The notes under the pieces were generated by a model, which did not search any database, had not been told where the DNA came from, and saw nothing but the letters and a program-made list of their open reading frames with translations. This document shows, piece by piece, positions 54,136 to 62,622 of a DNA stretch of 64,000 bases. Numbering within the stretch: position 1 is the stretch's first letter; the number at the start of each line of letters is the position of its first letter. The position numbers and the translations under genes were made by a program. Location of the stretch: the NCBI RefSeq assembly GCF_002115785.1, contig NZ_JFJY01000006.1, positions 186,001-250,000 of the forward strand, read 5' to 3'. Origin of the DNA: Thalassospira sp. MCCC 1A03138 (lineage in GTDB: Bacteria > Pseudomonadota > Alphaproteobacteria > Rhodospirillales > Thalassospiraceae).

Positions 54136-54546
54136 ATGACCGAGACCACAACTGCCGCCAATTCAAAGATTGCCGACAAACTGAAATTCAATGAAAGCGG
54201 CCTGATCCCGGCAATCGCCCAGCAGCATGACAGTGGCGAGGTTCTGATGATGGCCTGGATGAACCGCGATGCGGTAATCGAAACGCTTGAAACCGGCCGG
54301 GTCTGCTATTACTCACGCTCGCGCGGCAAGCTCTGGCGCAAGGGCGAAAGCTCCGGCCAGCTACAGAAACTGATCGATTTCCGCTATGACTGCGATCAGG
54401 ATACCGTGCTGGTACAGGTTGATCAGCTTGGCGTTGCCTGCCACACCGGGCGTCGCAACTGTTTCTATTTCGCCGCCCGCGATGGCGAGGAAGTGGTGAT
54501 TTCCCAACCCGAAATCGCCGTCGAAGACCTTTACGGCAAAAAGTAA
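54136..54546 (+). CDS. hisI: Phosphoribosyl-AMP cyclohydrolase
   Basis: A 136-residue HisI, the third step enzyme of histidine synthesis. DCDQDT holds the Mg-binding aspartates and one zinc Cys; GVACHTGRRNCF supplies the other two zinc Cys. Ligands are all present, so it is still a zinc enzyme. It sits behind the Zur box and 9 bases before a COG0523 GTPase, an association reported for Zur-regulated hisI paralogues; whether a second hisI exists cannot be seen here. Confidence 0.92.
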   Translation: MTETTTAANSKIADKLKFNESGLIPAIAQQHDSGEVLMMAWMNRDAVIETLETGRVCYYSRSRGKLWRKGESSGQLQKLIDFRYDCDQDTVLVQVDQLGVACHTGRRNCFYFAARDGEEVVISQPEIAVEDLYGKK

Positions 54547-54555
54547 GCATCAGAC

Positions 54556-55680
54556 ATGGCGATTTCCGACGAACAGTTTGACCGCGTTGCCACCACCGTC
54601 ATCACCGGCTTCCTTGGCAGTGGCAAGACAACCCTTCTCAATGCCCTTCTCGCTCACGACGGCATGGCAAAGACCGCCGTTCTGATCAATGAATTTGGCG
54701 AAATCGGGCTTGATCACCTTCTGGTACGCGAGGTGTCCGAGGATGTCGTGCTGCTGAATTCCGGCTGCATCTGCTGTTCGGTGCGCGGTGATCTGATTTC
54801 GGGTTTGCGCGATCTGTTTGTCAAACGCACCCGTGGCGAAGTACCGGAATTCGACCGCGTGATCATCGAAACCACCGGCTTGGCCGATCCCGCCCCGATC
54901 CTCCACACCCTGATGACCGATCCGTTGCTGACCGCCAAATTCCGCCTTGATAGCGTGGTGACCACCGTTGATGCCCTGCATGGCGCGGGCCAGCTTGATG
55001 ACCATCCCGAAAGTGTAAAGCAGGCCGCCGTCGCCGACCGCATCCTGATCACCAAATCCGATCTGGCCGATGCCAAAATGCTGGCAACCCTTGAAGCCCG
55101 CCTGCGGCATCTTAACCCGGCCGCCCCGATCCATGCCGTCACCATGGGCGATATTGATCCGGCCAAGCTGTTCAATGCCGGGCTGTATGACCCGGCGACC
55201 AAAAGCATGGATGTGCAGAAATGGCTGCGCGACGAGGCGTATGAGCAGCACGGCGACGACCCTCACGATCATGGTCACGGGCATGATCACGCGCATGACC
55301 ACCACGGCCATGATCACCACCACCACGCCGATGCACAAGACGTCAACCGGCATGATGACCATATCCGGTCCTTCTGCATCACCTTTGACGAACCGCTGCA
55401 TTGGGATGCGTTCGTCACCTGGGCGGAAATCTTCACCCAGATGCGCGGCGAAAGCCTTCTGCGCGTCAAGGGCATCCTGAACCTGGTCGGTGAAAGCAGC
55501 CCGGTCGCGATCCATGCCGTGCAGCATGTTTTTCATCCACCCGCCACCCTGCCCGCATGGCCTGACGAGGATCGCCGATCAAAAATCGTGTTTATCACAA
55601 AGGATCTCGGCCCGCAGGTCATCCGTGATTCGCTTCATCACCTGAATGCCGCCGTCTCGGAAACCGCCGAAAAATCCTGA
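54556..55680 (+). CDS. COG0523 GTPase, zinc metallochaperone type
   Basis: A 374-residue CobW/YjiA/ZNG1-like G3E GTPase. Walker A GFLGSGKTT (~18-26), the CXCC metal motif CICC (~72), Walker B region DRVIIETTGLADPAP, and a His-rich metal loop (HDHGHGHDHAHDHHGHDHHHH, ~235-260). The CobW C-terminal domain starts at RSFCITFDEPLHWDAF. Zur context makes it a zinc chaperone rather than cobalamin CobW. It probably follows hisI in an operon. Confidence 0.92.
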   Translation: MAISDEQFDRVATTVITGFLGSGKTTLLNALLAHDGMAKTAVLINEFGEIGLDHLLVREVSEDVVLLNSGCICCSVRGDLISGLRDLFVKRTRGEVPEFDRVIIETTGLADPAPILHTLMTDPLLTAKFRLDSVVTTVDALHGAGQLDDHPESVKQAAVADRILITKSDLADAKMLATLEARLRHLNPAAPIHAVTMGDIDPAKLFNAGLYDPATKSMDVQKWLRDEAYEQHGDDPHDHGHGHDHAHDHHGHDHHHHADAQDVNRHDDHIRSFCITFDEPLHWDAFVTWAEIFTQMRGESLLRVKGILNLVGESSPVAIHAVQHVFHPPATLPAWPDEDRRSKIVFITKDLGPQVIRDSLHHLNAAVSETAEKS

Positions 55681-55987
55681 TTGTTTTTGGCATTTGAGCC
55701 ACATCAAGGCCCCCAACCCGAAATTGGATCAGATTGGGTCTTGGCTTGATACAGCCTCACTCTAAGTCCTGAACTTCGGGCGATCCCATTCTTGGTGATC
55801 GCCCTTTTTCTTGCCGTTTTTCATCGGCATTCTATCCCCTCGCCAAACCGAAGGACAGCATCCACCATCCGCCCGTACAGGTTGCGCTGCTGTTGCGCTG
55901 CACTAAATCTGACACAGATCAGGAAAGCTGACTTCGGTTTTCCGAACTCTCAAAACAATCAAATCAAATCGAAGGGGGTAGAACATC
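55681..55987. other. Intergenic region with long spacer and terminator
   Basis: About 97 bases of spacer, then a strong terminator at 55778-55809, then ~180 bases to the aldo/keto reductase. The spacer has no small gene with a ribosome binding site. It is either the 3' UTR of the COG0523 operon or a small RNA; the sequence alone does not say. Confidence 0.5.
55778..55809 (+). terminator. Rho-independent terminator
   Basis: Perfect arms GGGCGATC and GATCGCCC around an 11-base loop, followed by TTTTT. It lies unusually far (97 bases) after the COG0523 stop. Confidence 0.88.
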
Positions 55988-56818
55988 ATGATTTTCCGGA
56001 ACTGGCAGGGTACGAAAATCCCCGCACTCGGCTTTGGGACATACGAGCTCGATAACGCGGCCGCCGAACATATGGTCGCCGAAGCCGCCAAAATCGGTTA
56101 CCGCCATTTCGATACCGCCCAGATGTATCATAACGAGGAAGGGGTTGGTCGCGGCCTGAAATCATCCGGCCTTTCACGTGATGACTACTTCCTCACCACC
56201 AAAATCTGGCCCGACAAATTCCAAAGCGGCGATCTGCAAACATCCGTGGTCGAAAGCCTGCGCAAGCTTGACCTTGACCATGTCGATCTGCTGCTGCTCC
56301 ATTGGCCAAATGATGAAATCCCGCTGCGCGAAACCATCGCGGCGCTGAACGAGGTCAAAAACCTCGGCATGACGCACCTGATCGGGATTTCCAATTTCCC
56401 GACCGCCCTGATCGAACGCGCCGTCGGCCACAGCAACCTTCCCCTTGCCGTCAATCAGGTCGAATATCACCCCTATCTTGACCAGTCCAAGGTGCTTGAT
56501 TGCGTGCGCAGCCATGACATGCTGCTGACCGCCTATTGCCCGCTGGCACGTGCCAAGGTGATGAATGACGAAACGCTGGTTGCCATCGCCAAATCCTATG
56601 GCAAATCCCCGGCACAGGTCACCCTGCGCTGGCTGCTGCAACAGGATGGCGTCATGGCCATCCCCAAATCGGGTTCGCCCAAAAACGCCCAGGCCAATTT
56701 CGATATCTTTGATTTCGAGCTGTCGGACGCCGACATGGCCGACATCCACGAACTCGCCAAGCCAGACGGCCGCCTGATCGATCCCGATTTCGCCCCGGAA
56801 TGGGATCGCGCCGCCTGA
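55988..56818 (+). CDS. Aldo/keto reductase
   Basis: A 276-residue AKR of the 2,5-diketogluconate reductase (DkgB-like) group. The catalytic tetrad is visible: Asp and Tyr in FDTAQMYHNE, Lys in LTTKIW, His in LLLLHWP. IPKSGSPKNAQANFDIFDFELS is the NADPH-binding end. Reduces an aldehyde or keto sugar; substrate unknown. Monocistronic with its own terminator. Confidence 0.9.
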   Translation: MIFRNWQGTKIPALGFGTYELDNAAAEHMVAEAAKIGYRHFDTAQMYHNEEGVGRGLKSSGLSRDDYFLTTKIWPDKFQSGDLQTSVVESLRKLDLDHVDLLLLHWPNDEIPLRETIAALNEVKNLGMTHLIGISNFPTALIERAVGHSNLPLAVNQVEYHPYLDQSKVLDCVRSHDMLLTAYCPLARAKVMNDETLVAIAKSYGKSPAQVTLRWLLQQDGVMAIPKSGSPKNAQANFDIFDFELSDADMADIHELAKPDGRLIDPDFAPEWDRAA

Positions 56819-56847
56819 GAAGCAGCGGCATAGCGCATAAAACCATC

Positions 56848-56877
56848 AAGACCGGCCCCCAGCAGGCCGGTCTTTTG
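56848..56877 (+). terminator. Rho-independent terminator of the aldo/keto reductase gene
   Basis: Perfect arms AAGACCGGCC and GGCCGGTCTT with loop CCCAGCA, then a short TTGCGTT tail. Confidence 0.85.
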
Positions 56878-57001
56878 CGTTAAATCCCCCCGGCCCGCCA
56901 AAAACCATCATATTGCCCCCGCTTTCCGCACCCGGCTTGTTTCGCACATGCGAAAAGCGTAATTTGACAGTCTATTCAATCCTTGGGCCCGTGATCGCTT
57001 C

Positions 57002-57640
57002 ATGACCAGCACCACAACCAACACCGCCGAAACCACCAAGCCCGATCTCGGCCATCGCCTGTACGAGGATGTGCTGGCGCTTCTGCTCGGCACCATGGTC
57101 GTGTCGCTCGGTGTGATGCTCTATAGCGAAAGCGTGCTGGTCACCGGCAGCACGGCGGGGGCGGCCCTTCTGATCGAACATGCTACCGGTATCGGTTTTG
57201 GCGTGATCTTCTTTGCAATCAATCTGCCGTTTTACTGGCTGGCCTTCAAACGCATAGGGCTTGCTTTCACCATCAAGACCTTCATCGCGGTCGGGCTTGT
57301 TTCGGTGTTTTCCAAACTGATGCCGATGTGGATCGATTTCTCGATGCTCAACCCGATCTTCGCCGCCATTGCGGGCGGTGCGCTGATGGGGATCGGCCTT
57401 CTGATGCTGTTTCGCCATCGCGCGGGGCTCGGCGGGATCAATATCCTCGCCCTGTACCTGCAGGAACATCTCGGCATCCGCGCGGGTTATTTCCAGCTCG
57501 CCGTCGATCTGGTCATCCTCGCCTGCGCCTTCCTGACCCTGCCGTTCGACAAGGTCCTGCTCTCGATCCTCGGCGCTGTCGTGCTCAACCTGATCATCGC
57601 TCTTAATCACCGCCCGGGTCGATACCTCGCTGCGAGATAA
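57002..57640 (+). CDS. YitT-family membrane protein
   Basis: A 212-residue protein with five or six TM segments: DVLALLLGTMVVSLGVMLYSESVLVTGSTAGAALLIEHATG is the YitT/DUF161 start, and MLFRHRAGLGGINILALYLQEHLGIRAGYFQLAVDLVIL the middle signature. Function of the family is unknown; a transporter role is possible. It lacks the C-terminal DUF2179 domain of longer YitT proteins. Confidence 0.85.
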   Translation: MTSTTTNTAETTKPDLGHRLYEDVLALLLGTMVVSLGVMLYSESVLVTGSTAGAALLIEHATGIGFGVIFFAINLPFYWLAFKRIGLAFTIKTFIAVGLVSVFSKLMPMWIDFSMLNPIFAAIAGGALMGIGLLMLFRHRAGLGGINILALYLQEHLGIRAGYFQLAVDLVILACAFLTLPFDKVLLSILGAVVLNLIIALNHRPGRYLAAR

Positions 57641-57657
57641 TACGCCCGAACAACGCC

Positions 57658-57969
57658 TTACTGATATTTCCGCCGCCGAAAGGCCGCAAGATCGGTAACC
57701 TTGATAGACAATCGGACGGCAAGATACCCCCTATCTGCCTTTTGCGGTTCGTTGTTTTCCTTGTATGCCATCGCCAAACCAAACTTCCCCCTGAGCTGGA
57801 TTGCGCTGATTGGCTCGCAATTCGCCGACTGTCTCAAATTCTTTTTCCTGTCCCGACACAATGCGATTGTGGTGAGTAAATTCCCGCGGAGTATGTTTGC
57901 CGCACCGACGCTCATGATGGTCAGCGTCCTACAATCCGGCGCCTTGCAGCCTTCTTTATTACAAGACAT
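57658..57969 (-). CDS. Doubtful small hypothetical protein
   Basis: A 103-codon frame starting MSCNKEGCKAPDC with a Cys-rich start and a basic tail (FRRRKYQ). It has no Shine-Dalgarno, no recognisable domain and an overlapping open frame on the other strand. It fills an otherwise empty stretch between YitT and the AT-rich pocket, so I list it at low confidence; the region may contain no gene. Confidence 0.3.
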   Translation of the reverse strand: MSCNKEGCKAPDCRTLTIMSVGAANILRGNLLTTIALCRDRKKNLRQSANCEPISAIQLRGKFGLAMAYKENNEPQKADRGYLAVRLSIKVTDLAAFRRRKYQ

Positions 57970-58034
57970 TTCGATTGCAGGTTGCAGTATGTTAACCTCA
58001 GCAACGTCGTGGGGATCAGGGGAACAAAAACGCC

Positions 58035-58793
58035 GTGAGTGAAAAACCGGTATACATTGCCGTAGCCCTGACGGTGGGTGCCATAGCAGGCATACCGATT
58101 GGGTCCATAGTTGCAGCCAACTTCCTCCCAATTGCTATTGGAGACGGCTGGGCAAGCATTGGAGGTGCATTTGTTGGTGTCATGGGGACGTTCGCTGTAG
58201 CGAATTGGAGCTTTCATAGATCCTTGATAGCCCAAGAAAAAAGGCTTCTACGTCCAATTCAAAAGAGATTTGAATACTGCGACAACTATCTTATGAGAAT
58301 AGCTGGGCTGGCGGAGAAACACAGCAAATTGCAGCGAACTCTGTTTGAAGACATCAAGCAAATAGTGGATGCTCCAAACCTTTGGAACCCCGTCAATATA
58401 GCTGACCTTGCTCGGTACGAAGCACCTCCAGCATTAGCTATCAAAATTGTCATTCGATGCAACGATTATCCTCTGGACGAATTTAACGAGATAATTAGGC
58501 TGGCAAAACGAACCTCAACAGAGCTAACTTGGCTTCGCGAACATAAGAGAGAGGAACTTTCTCCTCTTGAAATAGAGTTCATCGGCACTCTGATTGAAGA
58601 AATCACCAAGTTGAATGATGCCGCCCGATTTTGCTCGAACGTTTGGCGTGAGATGCAACACATAGAAAACCAAGGAAATCTGCTGCCCAGTCTACCACAA
58701 CTACCTGATGCAGTCTTTCGAGCCGAACGTCAGATCATCAGGTTCGCAGCCTCTACCCTCTTGCAAATCAAAGGGCTGCGTGCAGTTCACTAG
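58035..58793 (+). CDS. Hypothetical 2-TM protein in an atypical pocket
   Basis: A 252-residue protein from a GTG start (GGGGA about 10 bases before). Two N-terminal TM helices (VYIAVALTVGAIAGIPIGSIVAANFLPIAI; SIGGAFVGVMGTFAVANWSF) are followed by a ~190-residue helical cytoplasmic domain starting HRSLIAQEKRLLRPIQKRFEY. Codon use and base composition are more AT-rich than most of the window. I do not recognise the family. The next gene has the same plan. Confidence 0.65.
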   Translation: MSEKPVYIAVALTVGAIAGIPIGSIVAANFLPIAIGDGWASIGGAFVGVMGTFAVANWSFHRSLIAQEKRLLRPIQKRFEYCDNYLMRIAGLAEKHSKLQRTLFEDIKQIVDAPNLWNPVNIADLARYEAPPALAIKIVIRCNDYPLDEFNEIIRLAKRTSTELTWLREHKREELSPLEIEFIGTLIEEITKLNDAARFCSNVWREMQHIENQGNLLPSLPQLPDAVFRAERQIIRFAASTLLQIKGLRAVH

Positions 58794-58985
58794 CATCACT
58801 GCGCCAACTGTTAATAAAGGGGCAGCACTTTGAAACATATCAACAAGTAGTAGACCTTCGCTCTCAGAAAAATGGAACTATCCCCTTTTAGGTCCCAAAT
58901 GAGAGAATAGAAGAAATCACTATAAATTTTAAAATAAATTCAAAAATTTAAATATCATTGATTAGCGTAAAATATAGTCATCAAA

Positions 58986-59627
58986 ATGAATAATATGAAA
59001 ATTTATCAGAAATATAAATACGTTCTAATAATTAGCGTCTTTATATCCGCATCAGGAATAATATTAACTTGTTTGAATATTTCAGGTGCACATGAATTAG
59101 ATTTTATAAATCACATTGAATGGGAGGCACTATCAGTAGGAGGATTTGCACTTTACTCAGCATTAATAGCCTATCAAGCGGCGACTCTCCGTCAAACACA
59201 AAATGACAATCAAAATACATTGAATTTTATATCTCGTGACTTCCGAATATTAATGATGTTTAAAGCAGATATTTTCTCGGCAACATCACAGTTGAAACAT
59301 GATTTTGACGCCGCACCGCACACAGAACTCATTCTCAAAAACTACGAGAGCATCTGGGAAATTTGCTGTAAGGCTAACCTATACGACCTAATACTATCGA
59401 AAGAACTGAATGATATTTCAATATCCCTCATTCAATTAAAATTTCTAATTGAGAGATCAAGAAAAGAGCCAGAAAACTCACTTGAGTTTAAAAATTCAGG
59501 CGCACTACTCTCAGCACGCCAAATAGTTTCTGATGTAATAACAAGCCTTCAGAATATCGAAAAAATAATCGAAGAAGAATATATCAACTCAGAGCAAAGG
59601 CCCAAGCCATATTTATATGATGCTTAA
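58986..59627 (+). CDS. Hypothetical 2-TM protein, strongly AT-rich
   Basis: A 213-residue protein with two TM helices (YVLIISVFISASGIILTCLNIS; ALSVGGFALYSALIAYQAATL) followed by a helical domain (RQTQNDNQNTLNFISRDFRILMMFKADIF onward). Base composition is far more AT-rich than neighbours and codon use is different, a sign of horizontal transfer. It ends 9 bases before the 3' end of tRNA-Arg on the other strand. Family not recognised; architecture parallels the gene at 58035. Confidence 0.65.
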   Translation: MNNMKIYQKYKYVLIISVFISASGIILTCLNISGAHELDFINHIEWEALSVGGFALYSALIAYQAATLRQTQNDNQNTLNFISRDFRILMMFKADIFSATSQLKHDFDAAPHTELILKNYESIWEICCKANLYDLILSKELNDISISLIQLKFLIERSRKEPENSLEFKNSGALLSARQIVSDVITSLQNIEKIIEEEYINSEQRPKPYLYDA

Positions 59628-59636
59628 ACAGAAGAA

Positions 59637-59713
59637 TGGCGATCCCTGCAGGACTCGAACCTGCAACCTACAGATTAGAAGTCTGTTGCTCTATCCAGTT
59701 GAGCTAAGGGACC
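59637..59713 (-). tRNA. tRNA-Arg (TCT)
   Basis: A complete cloverleaf on the minus strand: acceptor GGTCCCT pairs with AGGGATC (one G-U), discriminator G, encoded CCA at 59637-59639, T-arm GGTTCGAGTCC, anticodon loop CTTCTAA with anticodon TCT. The 3' end abuts the AT-rich pocket. Confidence 0.95.
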
Positions 59714-59804
59714 GCTGTGGGGGCCGGTTGGTGCCCCGGGGCAAAGCATTGGACGCCTGCCCGGCTGATATCTTTTCAGTCTTTAACGTCTTCTGTCAGA
59801 CGAA

Positions 59805-59823
59805 CGGGGCGGAAACCGCCCCG
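59805..59823 (-). terminator. Hairpin downstream of the NDUFS4-like gene
   Basis: Perfect arms CGGGGCGG and CCGCCCCG around AAA, 34 bases past the stop of the minus-strand gene. The U-tract is poor, so termination is likely but unproven. Confidence 0.55.
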
Positions 59824-59857
59824 ATGATGGTGATCGACCGTCTTGGTGGCCGAAAGA

Positions 59858-60151
59858 TCAGACGACGCGTTTGAACGCGAAGTTGTCGGCATAGGCCTGC
59901 ACCCGGCGGACGCGCGATTTCGGCTGTTCGATATCGGCAATCAGCTTGTGACGGGCGGCAAATGCCTGTGCTTCTTCAAGGGTATCGAAATACATGCGCA
60001 CCTGGCCGCGGGTATCGGTCGATCCGATCCAGCCCATAAGCTGATCGGCAACCTTCTTTGCACCCGGTTCAAATTCCATCACCCAGTGTTTGGTCGCGGC
60101 ACGACCGGACTGCATGGCGTTTTTGGCAGGTTTGTAAACACGGACCTTCAT
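59858..60151 (-). CDS. NDUFS4-like complex I accessory subunit
   Basis: A 97-residue protein of the ETC complex I conserved-region family (PF04800), the bacterial homologue of mitochondrial NDUFS4. MKVRVYKPAKNAMQSG, WVMEFEPG and LMGWIGSTDTRGQVRMYFDTLEEAQAFA match the family. Bound to the peripheral arm of NADH:ubiquinone oxidoreductase in alphaproteobacteria. GAGG 6 bases before the ATG at 60151 sets the start. Confidence 0.9.
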   Translation of the reverse strand: MKVRVYKPAKNAMQSGRAATKHWVMEFEPGAKKVADQLMGWIGSTDTRGQVRMYFDTLEEAQAFAARHKLIADIEQPKSRVRRVQAYADNFAFKRVV

Positions 60152-60278
60152 CGGGACCCTCGTCTTGACCGTCGGATAAGATGACAACAATACGGGGCTC
60201 TCTAACACCCGCTGTCACATCATCTTTTACACCTTTTGCCGGCACATGAAAACGTGTCCGTATGGCAAAAGGGAAAAA

Positions 60279-60355
60279 TGGTCGGGAAGGCGAGATTCGA
60301 ACTCGCGACCCCCTGCTCCCAAAGCAGGTACGCTACCAGACTGCGCTACTCCCCG
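60279..60355 (-). tRNA. tRNA-Pro (TGG)
   Basis: Complete cloverleaf on the minus strand: acceptor CGGGGAG pairs with CTTCCCG, discriminator A, encoded CCA at 60279-60281, T-arm GAGTTCGAATCTC, anticodon loop TTTGGGA with anticodon TGG. Confidence 0.95.
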
Positions 60356-60442
60356 ACGCGGATGTGGATTTAGCACCATAATTCCGGGTGGGCAAGACCG
60401 CATTATGCGTTTTTTGCCCGGATTGGAAATAAAATGCAGGTC

Positions 60443-60477
60443 AAAAACCAAAGGCCGCAGAAATCATCCGCGGCCTT
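60443..60477 (-). terminator. Terminator of the HDAC-DUF192 unit
   Basis: On the minus strand AAGGCCGC, an 11-base loop, GCGGCCTT, then TGGTTTTTG. It lies 62 bases past the DUF192 stop. Confidence 0.8.
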
Positions 60478-60539
60478 GCTATTGCTGATTGAGGATCACG
60501 TGGCCGCAACGGGCGCATCGCAGGTGCCGCTACCATGTC

Positions 60540-60986
60540 TTAGCGCGGCAGCCCTTCGACCTTCTCGCCAACTTCAAATCCCAACCGGTCGGCCGATCCG
60601 CCATTGAGTTCCAGAACAAAGCGCACCGGCTTTGGCCCCGGAATGATGGTTTCGGATTTCGGCACCGTGCGTTTTTCAATTCCGACAATCACGCCATTCT
60701 TGTCGATAAACAGCATATCAAGTGAAATGAAGGTGTTCTTCATCCACATCGAAATGTCGCTGGCGCGGCCAAAATCAAACAGCATCCCGGCATCATCCGC
60801 CATTTCGGTGCGGAACATCAATCCGCGCGACCGTTCATCAGGTGTTACTGCCATTTCAACATTGAAAACCTTGCCATCGACCAGCAGGCGCGATCGTTCA
60901 AACCCTGTCGCCTTTGCATTCAGCCCCGCCACAACGGCAGCACTGATAAAGCAAACGACCAAGGTCATTTGAATGAACGACTTCAT
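60540..60986 (-). CDS. DUF192 family exported protein
   Basis: A 148-residue protein with a signal peptide (~1-25) and a DUF192 domain: VEMAVTPDERSRGLMFRTEMADDAGMLFDFG, SMWMKNTFISLDMLFID and FVLELNGGSADRLGFEVGEKV. It is probably periplasmic. The family's function is not established. It overlaps the HDAC-like gene by 4 bases (60983-60986). Confidence 0.88.
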   Translation of the reverse strand: MKSFIQMTLVVCFISAAVVAGLNAKATGFERSRLLVDGKVFNVEMAVTPDERSRGLMFRTEMADDAGMLFDFGRASDISMWMKNTFISLDMLFIDKNGVIVGIEKRTVPKSETIIPGPKPVRFVLELNGGSADRLGFEVGEKVEGLPR

Positions 60987-62143
60987 AACCCATACCCCTT
61001 CAGTCTATGGACGCGTGTCCTGACTTCGTCACGTATGTCCCCGCCGCGCCACGGATCTCTAATGCTGGTCAGCATTTTTTCGTCCGGCTGCTTTCCACGG
61101 CTATGTGCCCATTTTATGGCACGCAGGATATTTTCCGCTGTGACGGATAACACAGGGGGTATTTCGATTTCGTTTACAACCGCCCACACCCCGGACCAAC
61201 AGCGCGCAACCCCATAAGGATTATATCCTCCGCCCCCCAGTACAAGACATCTGGGTGCCATCTTGATCATGGCCCCGACCACGTCCCAAATGGCCTGATT
61301 TCCCAGCATCTGTCTGGATAATGGATCTTCTGCTAATGTATCACAACCACATTGTAAAACAATGGCTTGTGGTGAAAATTGCTGCGCGAGTGGCAGGAAA
61401 TACTCGTTCAGGACATAACGCATTTCATCGTCATTCATGCCGCTTGGCATCGGCAGGTTACGCGCAAATCCCCCCGCAATATCATCGATATGCCCGGTTT
61501 TCGGCCACAGTCCTTCTTCATGCATGGACACGGTCAGAACACGGTCATCATCGGCAAATGCAATCTGCACACCATCCCCGTGATGGGCATCAATATCAAG
61601 GTAAAGCACGCGATCCAGCCCCGAATCGAGCAATTCAAGTATCCCCAGAACCGGGTCGTTGAAGTAACAGAACCCCGATGCCCGGTCGCGCAATCCATGA
61701 TGCGTACCCCCCGCCGGATGATGGATGATCCCGCCATCCGAAATCAGACGTGCGGCCATAATCGATGATCCGGCCGCCGTCGCCGGACGCCGGAAAATTT
61801 CCGGATAGATCGGATTGCCGTTTTTCCCCAATCCGTATTTCACCATCATGTCTTCGGGCAGCATCCGGTCGCGTTCGGCCTGTGCGACGGCGGCGATATA
61901 GTCGGGATCGTGAAAGCGTGCCAATTGTCCGGGCGTCGCCACCGGCCCGATCAGATAATTATCCCCATCGACCCAGCCCATCGCATGCACCATATCCACC
62001 ACCAGCGACACCCGCGGGATCGCAAGCGGGTGCTTTGGCCCGTAACTCGACCCGCGATAAATCTCGGCCGCGATCATGCGCGGACGGATATCATGGCGGC
62101 GATGATCGGGATAATTCAGAACAGGTTCATCAGATGGCATCAT
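60983..62143 (-). CDS. Histone deacetylase/AcuC-family amidohydrolase
   Basis: A 386-residue arginase/deacetylase-fold zinc enzyme. THHG and YFND are the active-site region, YLDIDAHHGDGV holds the zinc Asp and His, QCGCDTLAEDPLS the other Asp, and LGGGGYN the catalytic Tyr loop. Possible substrates are acetylated polyamines, lysines (AcuC-type) or drugs. Coupled upstream of the DUF192 gene. It diverges from the DUF6506-like gene. Confidence 0.87.
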   Translation of the reverse strand: MMPSDEPVLNYPDHRRHDIRPRMIAAEIYRGSSYGPKHPLAIPRVSLVVDMVHAMGWVDGDNYLIGPVATPGQLARFHDPDYIAAVAQAERDRMLPEDMMVKYGLGKNGNPIYPEIFRRPATAAGSSIMAARLISDGGIIHHPAGGTHHGLRDRASGFCYFNDPVLGILELLDSGLDRVLYLDIDAHHGDGVQIAFADDDRVLTVSMHEEGLWPKTGHIDDIAGGFARNLPMPSGMNDDEMRYVLNEYFLPLAQQFSPQAIVLQCGCDTLAEDPLSRQMLGNQAIWDVVGAMIKMAPRCLVLGGGGYNPYGVARCWSGVWAVVNEIEIPPVLSVTAENILRAIKWAHSRGKQPDEKMLTSIRDPWRGGDIRDEVRTRVHRLKGYGL

Positions 62144-62262
62144 GACCGATCATGGTTCATTCGGGCTGGGCTCATTGGGGCATCGCAGGATTGACGCGCA
62201 AACGCATCCGCGTAACTCTGCTCCCGGAACACTTTCTCCTTTCTTAAACGACGAGCCGCCCC

Positions 62263-62568
62263 ATGCCGATCAAAAACTATGCCTTCCTGATCAAGGCCGA
62301 CGGATATCCGGTGCGGGGGACGCAAACCACCCTGCCCGGCGATGGCTTCACCACCCATATCTTTGCCGCGTCAAATATCGCGGCCCTGATCGTCGCAGCG
62401 CAGGGCTTTGCCAAGGACGGGATAGAGGTCATTGAAACCTGTGGCGGTTTTTCCGATACCGATTTTGATGCGGTCGAAAAGGCACTTGATGGCCGGGTCG
62501 CCCTTGGCCGGGTAACGTTTGACGCCGCCAATCAGGCCCTTCTGACCCGTTTTATGACATCGTCCTGA
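62263..62568 (+). CDS. DUF6506-like small protein
   Basis: A 101-residue soluble protein (MPIKNYAFLIKADGYPVRGTQTTL at the start; VIETCGGFSDTDFDAVEKAL in the middle). It resembles the DUF6506 family, although I recall this only from pattern. Function unknown. It is followed 54 bases later by an alpha/beta hydrolase gene in the same direction. Confidence 0.7.
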   Translation: MPIKNYAFLIKADGYPVRGTQTTLPGDGFTTHIFAASNIAALIVAAQGFAKDGIEVIETCGGFSDTDFDAVEKALDGRVALGRVTFDAANQALLTRFMTSS

Positions 62569-62622
62569 TCACTTTCAATCAGTCATCACCGCCACCGCCC
62601 CAAAACAGTCGGAGCCCCACCC

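Noticed and set aside
54550..55536. 328-codon frame antisense to the COG0523 gene
   Set aside because: Its repetitive Val/Met segments are the complement of the His-rich loop on the coding strand.
57970..57990. Possible att direct repeat matching tRNA-Arg (shared CTGCAACCT)
   Set aside because: Only 9 bases match and they fall in the anticodon/T-arm region, not the tRNA 3' end; no integrase is present.
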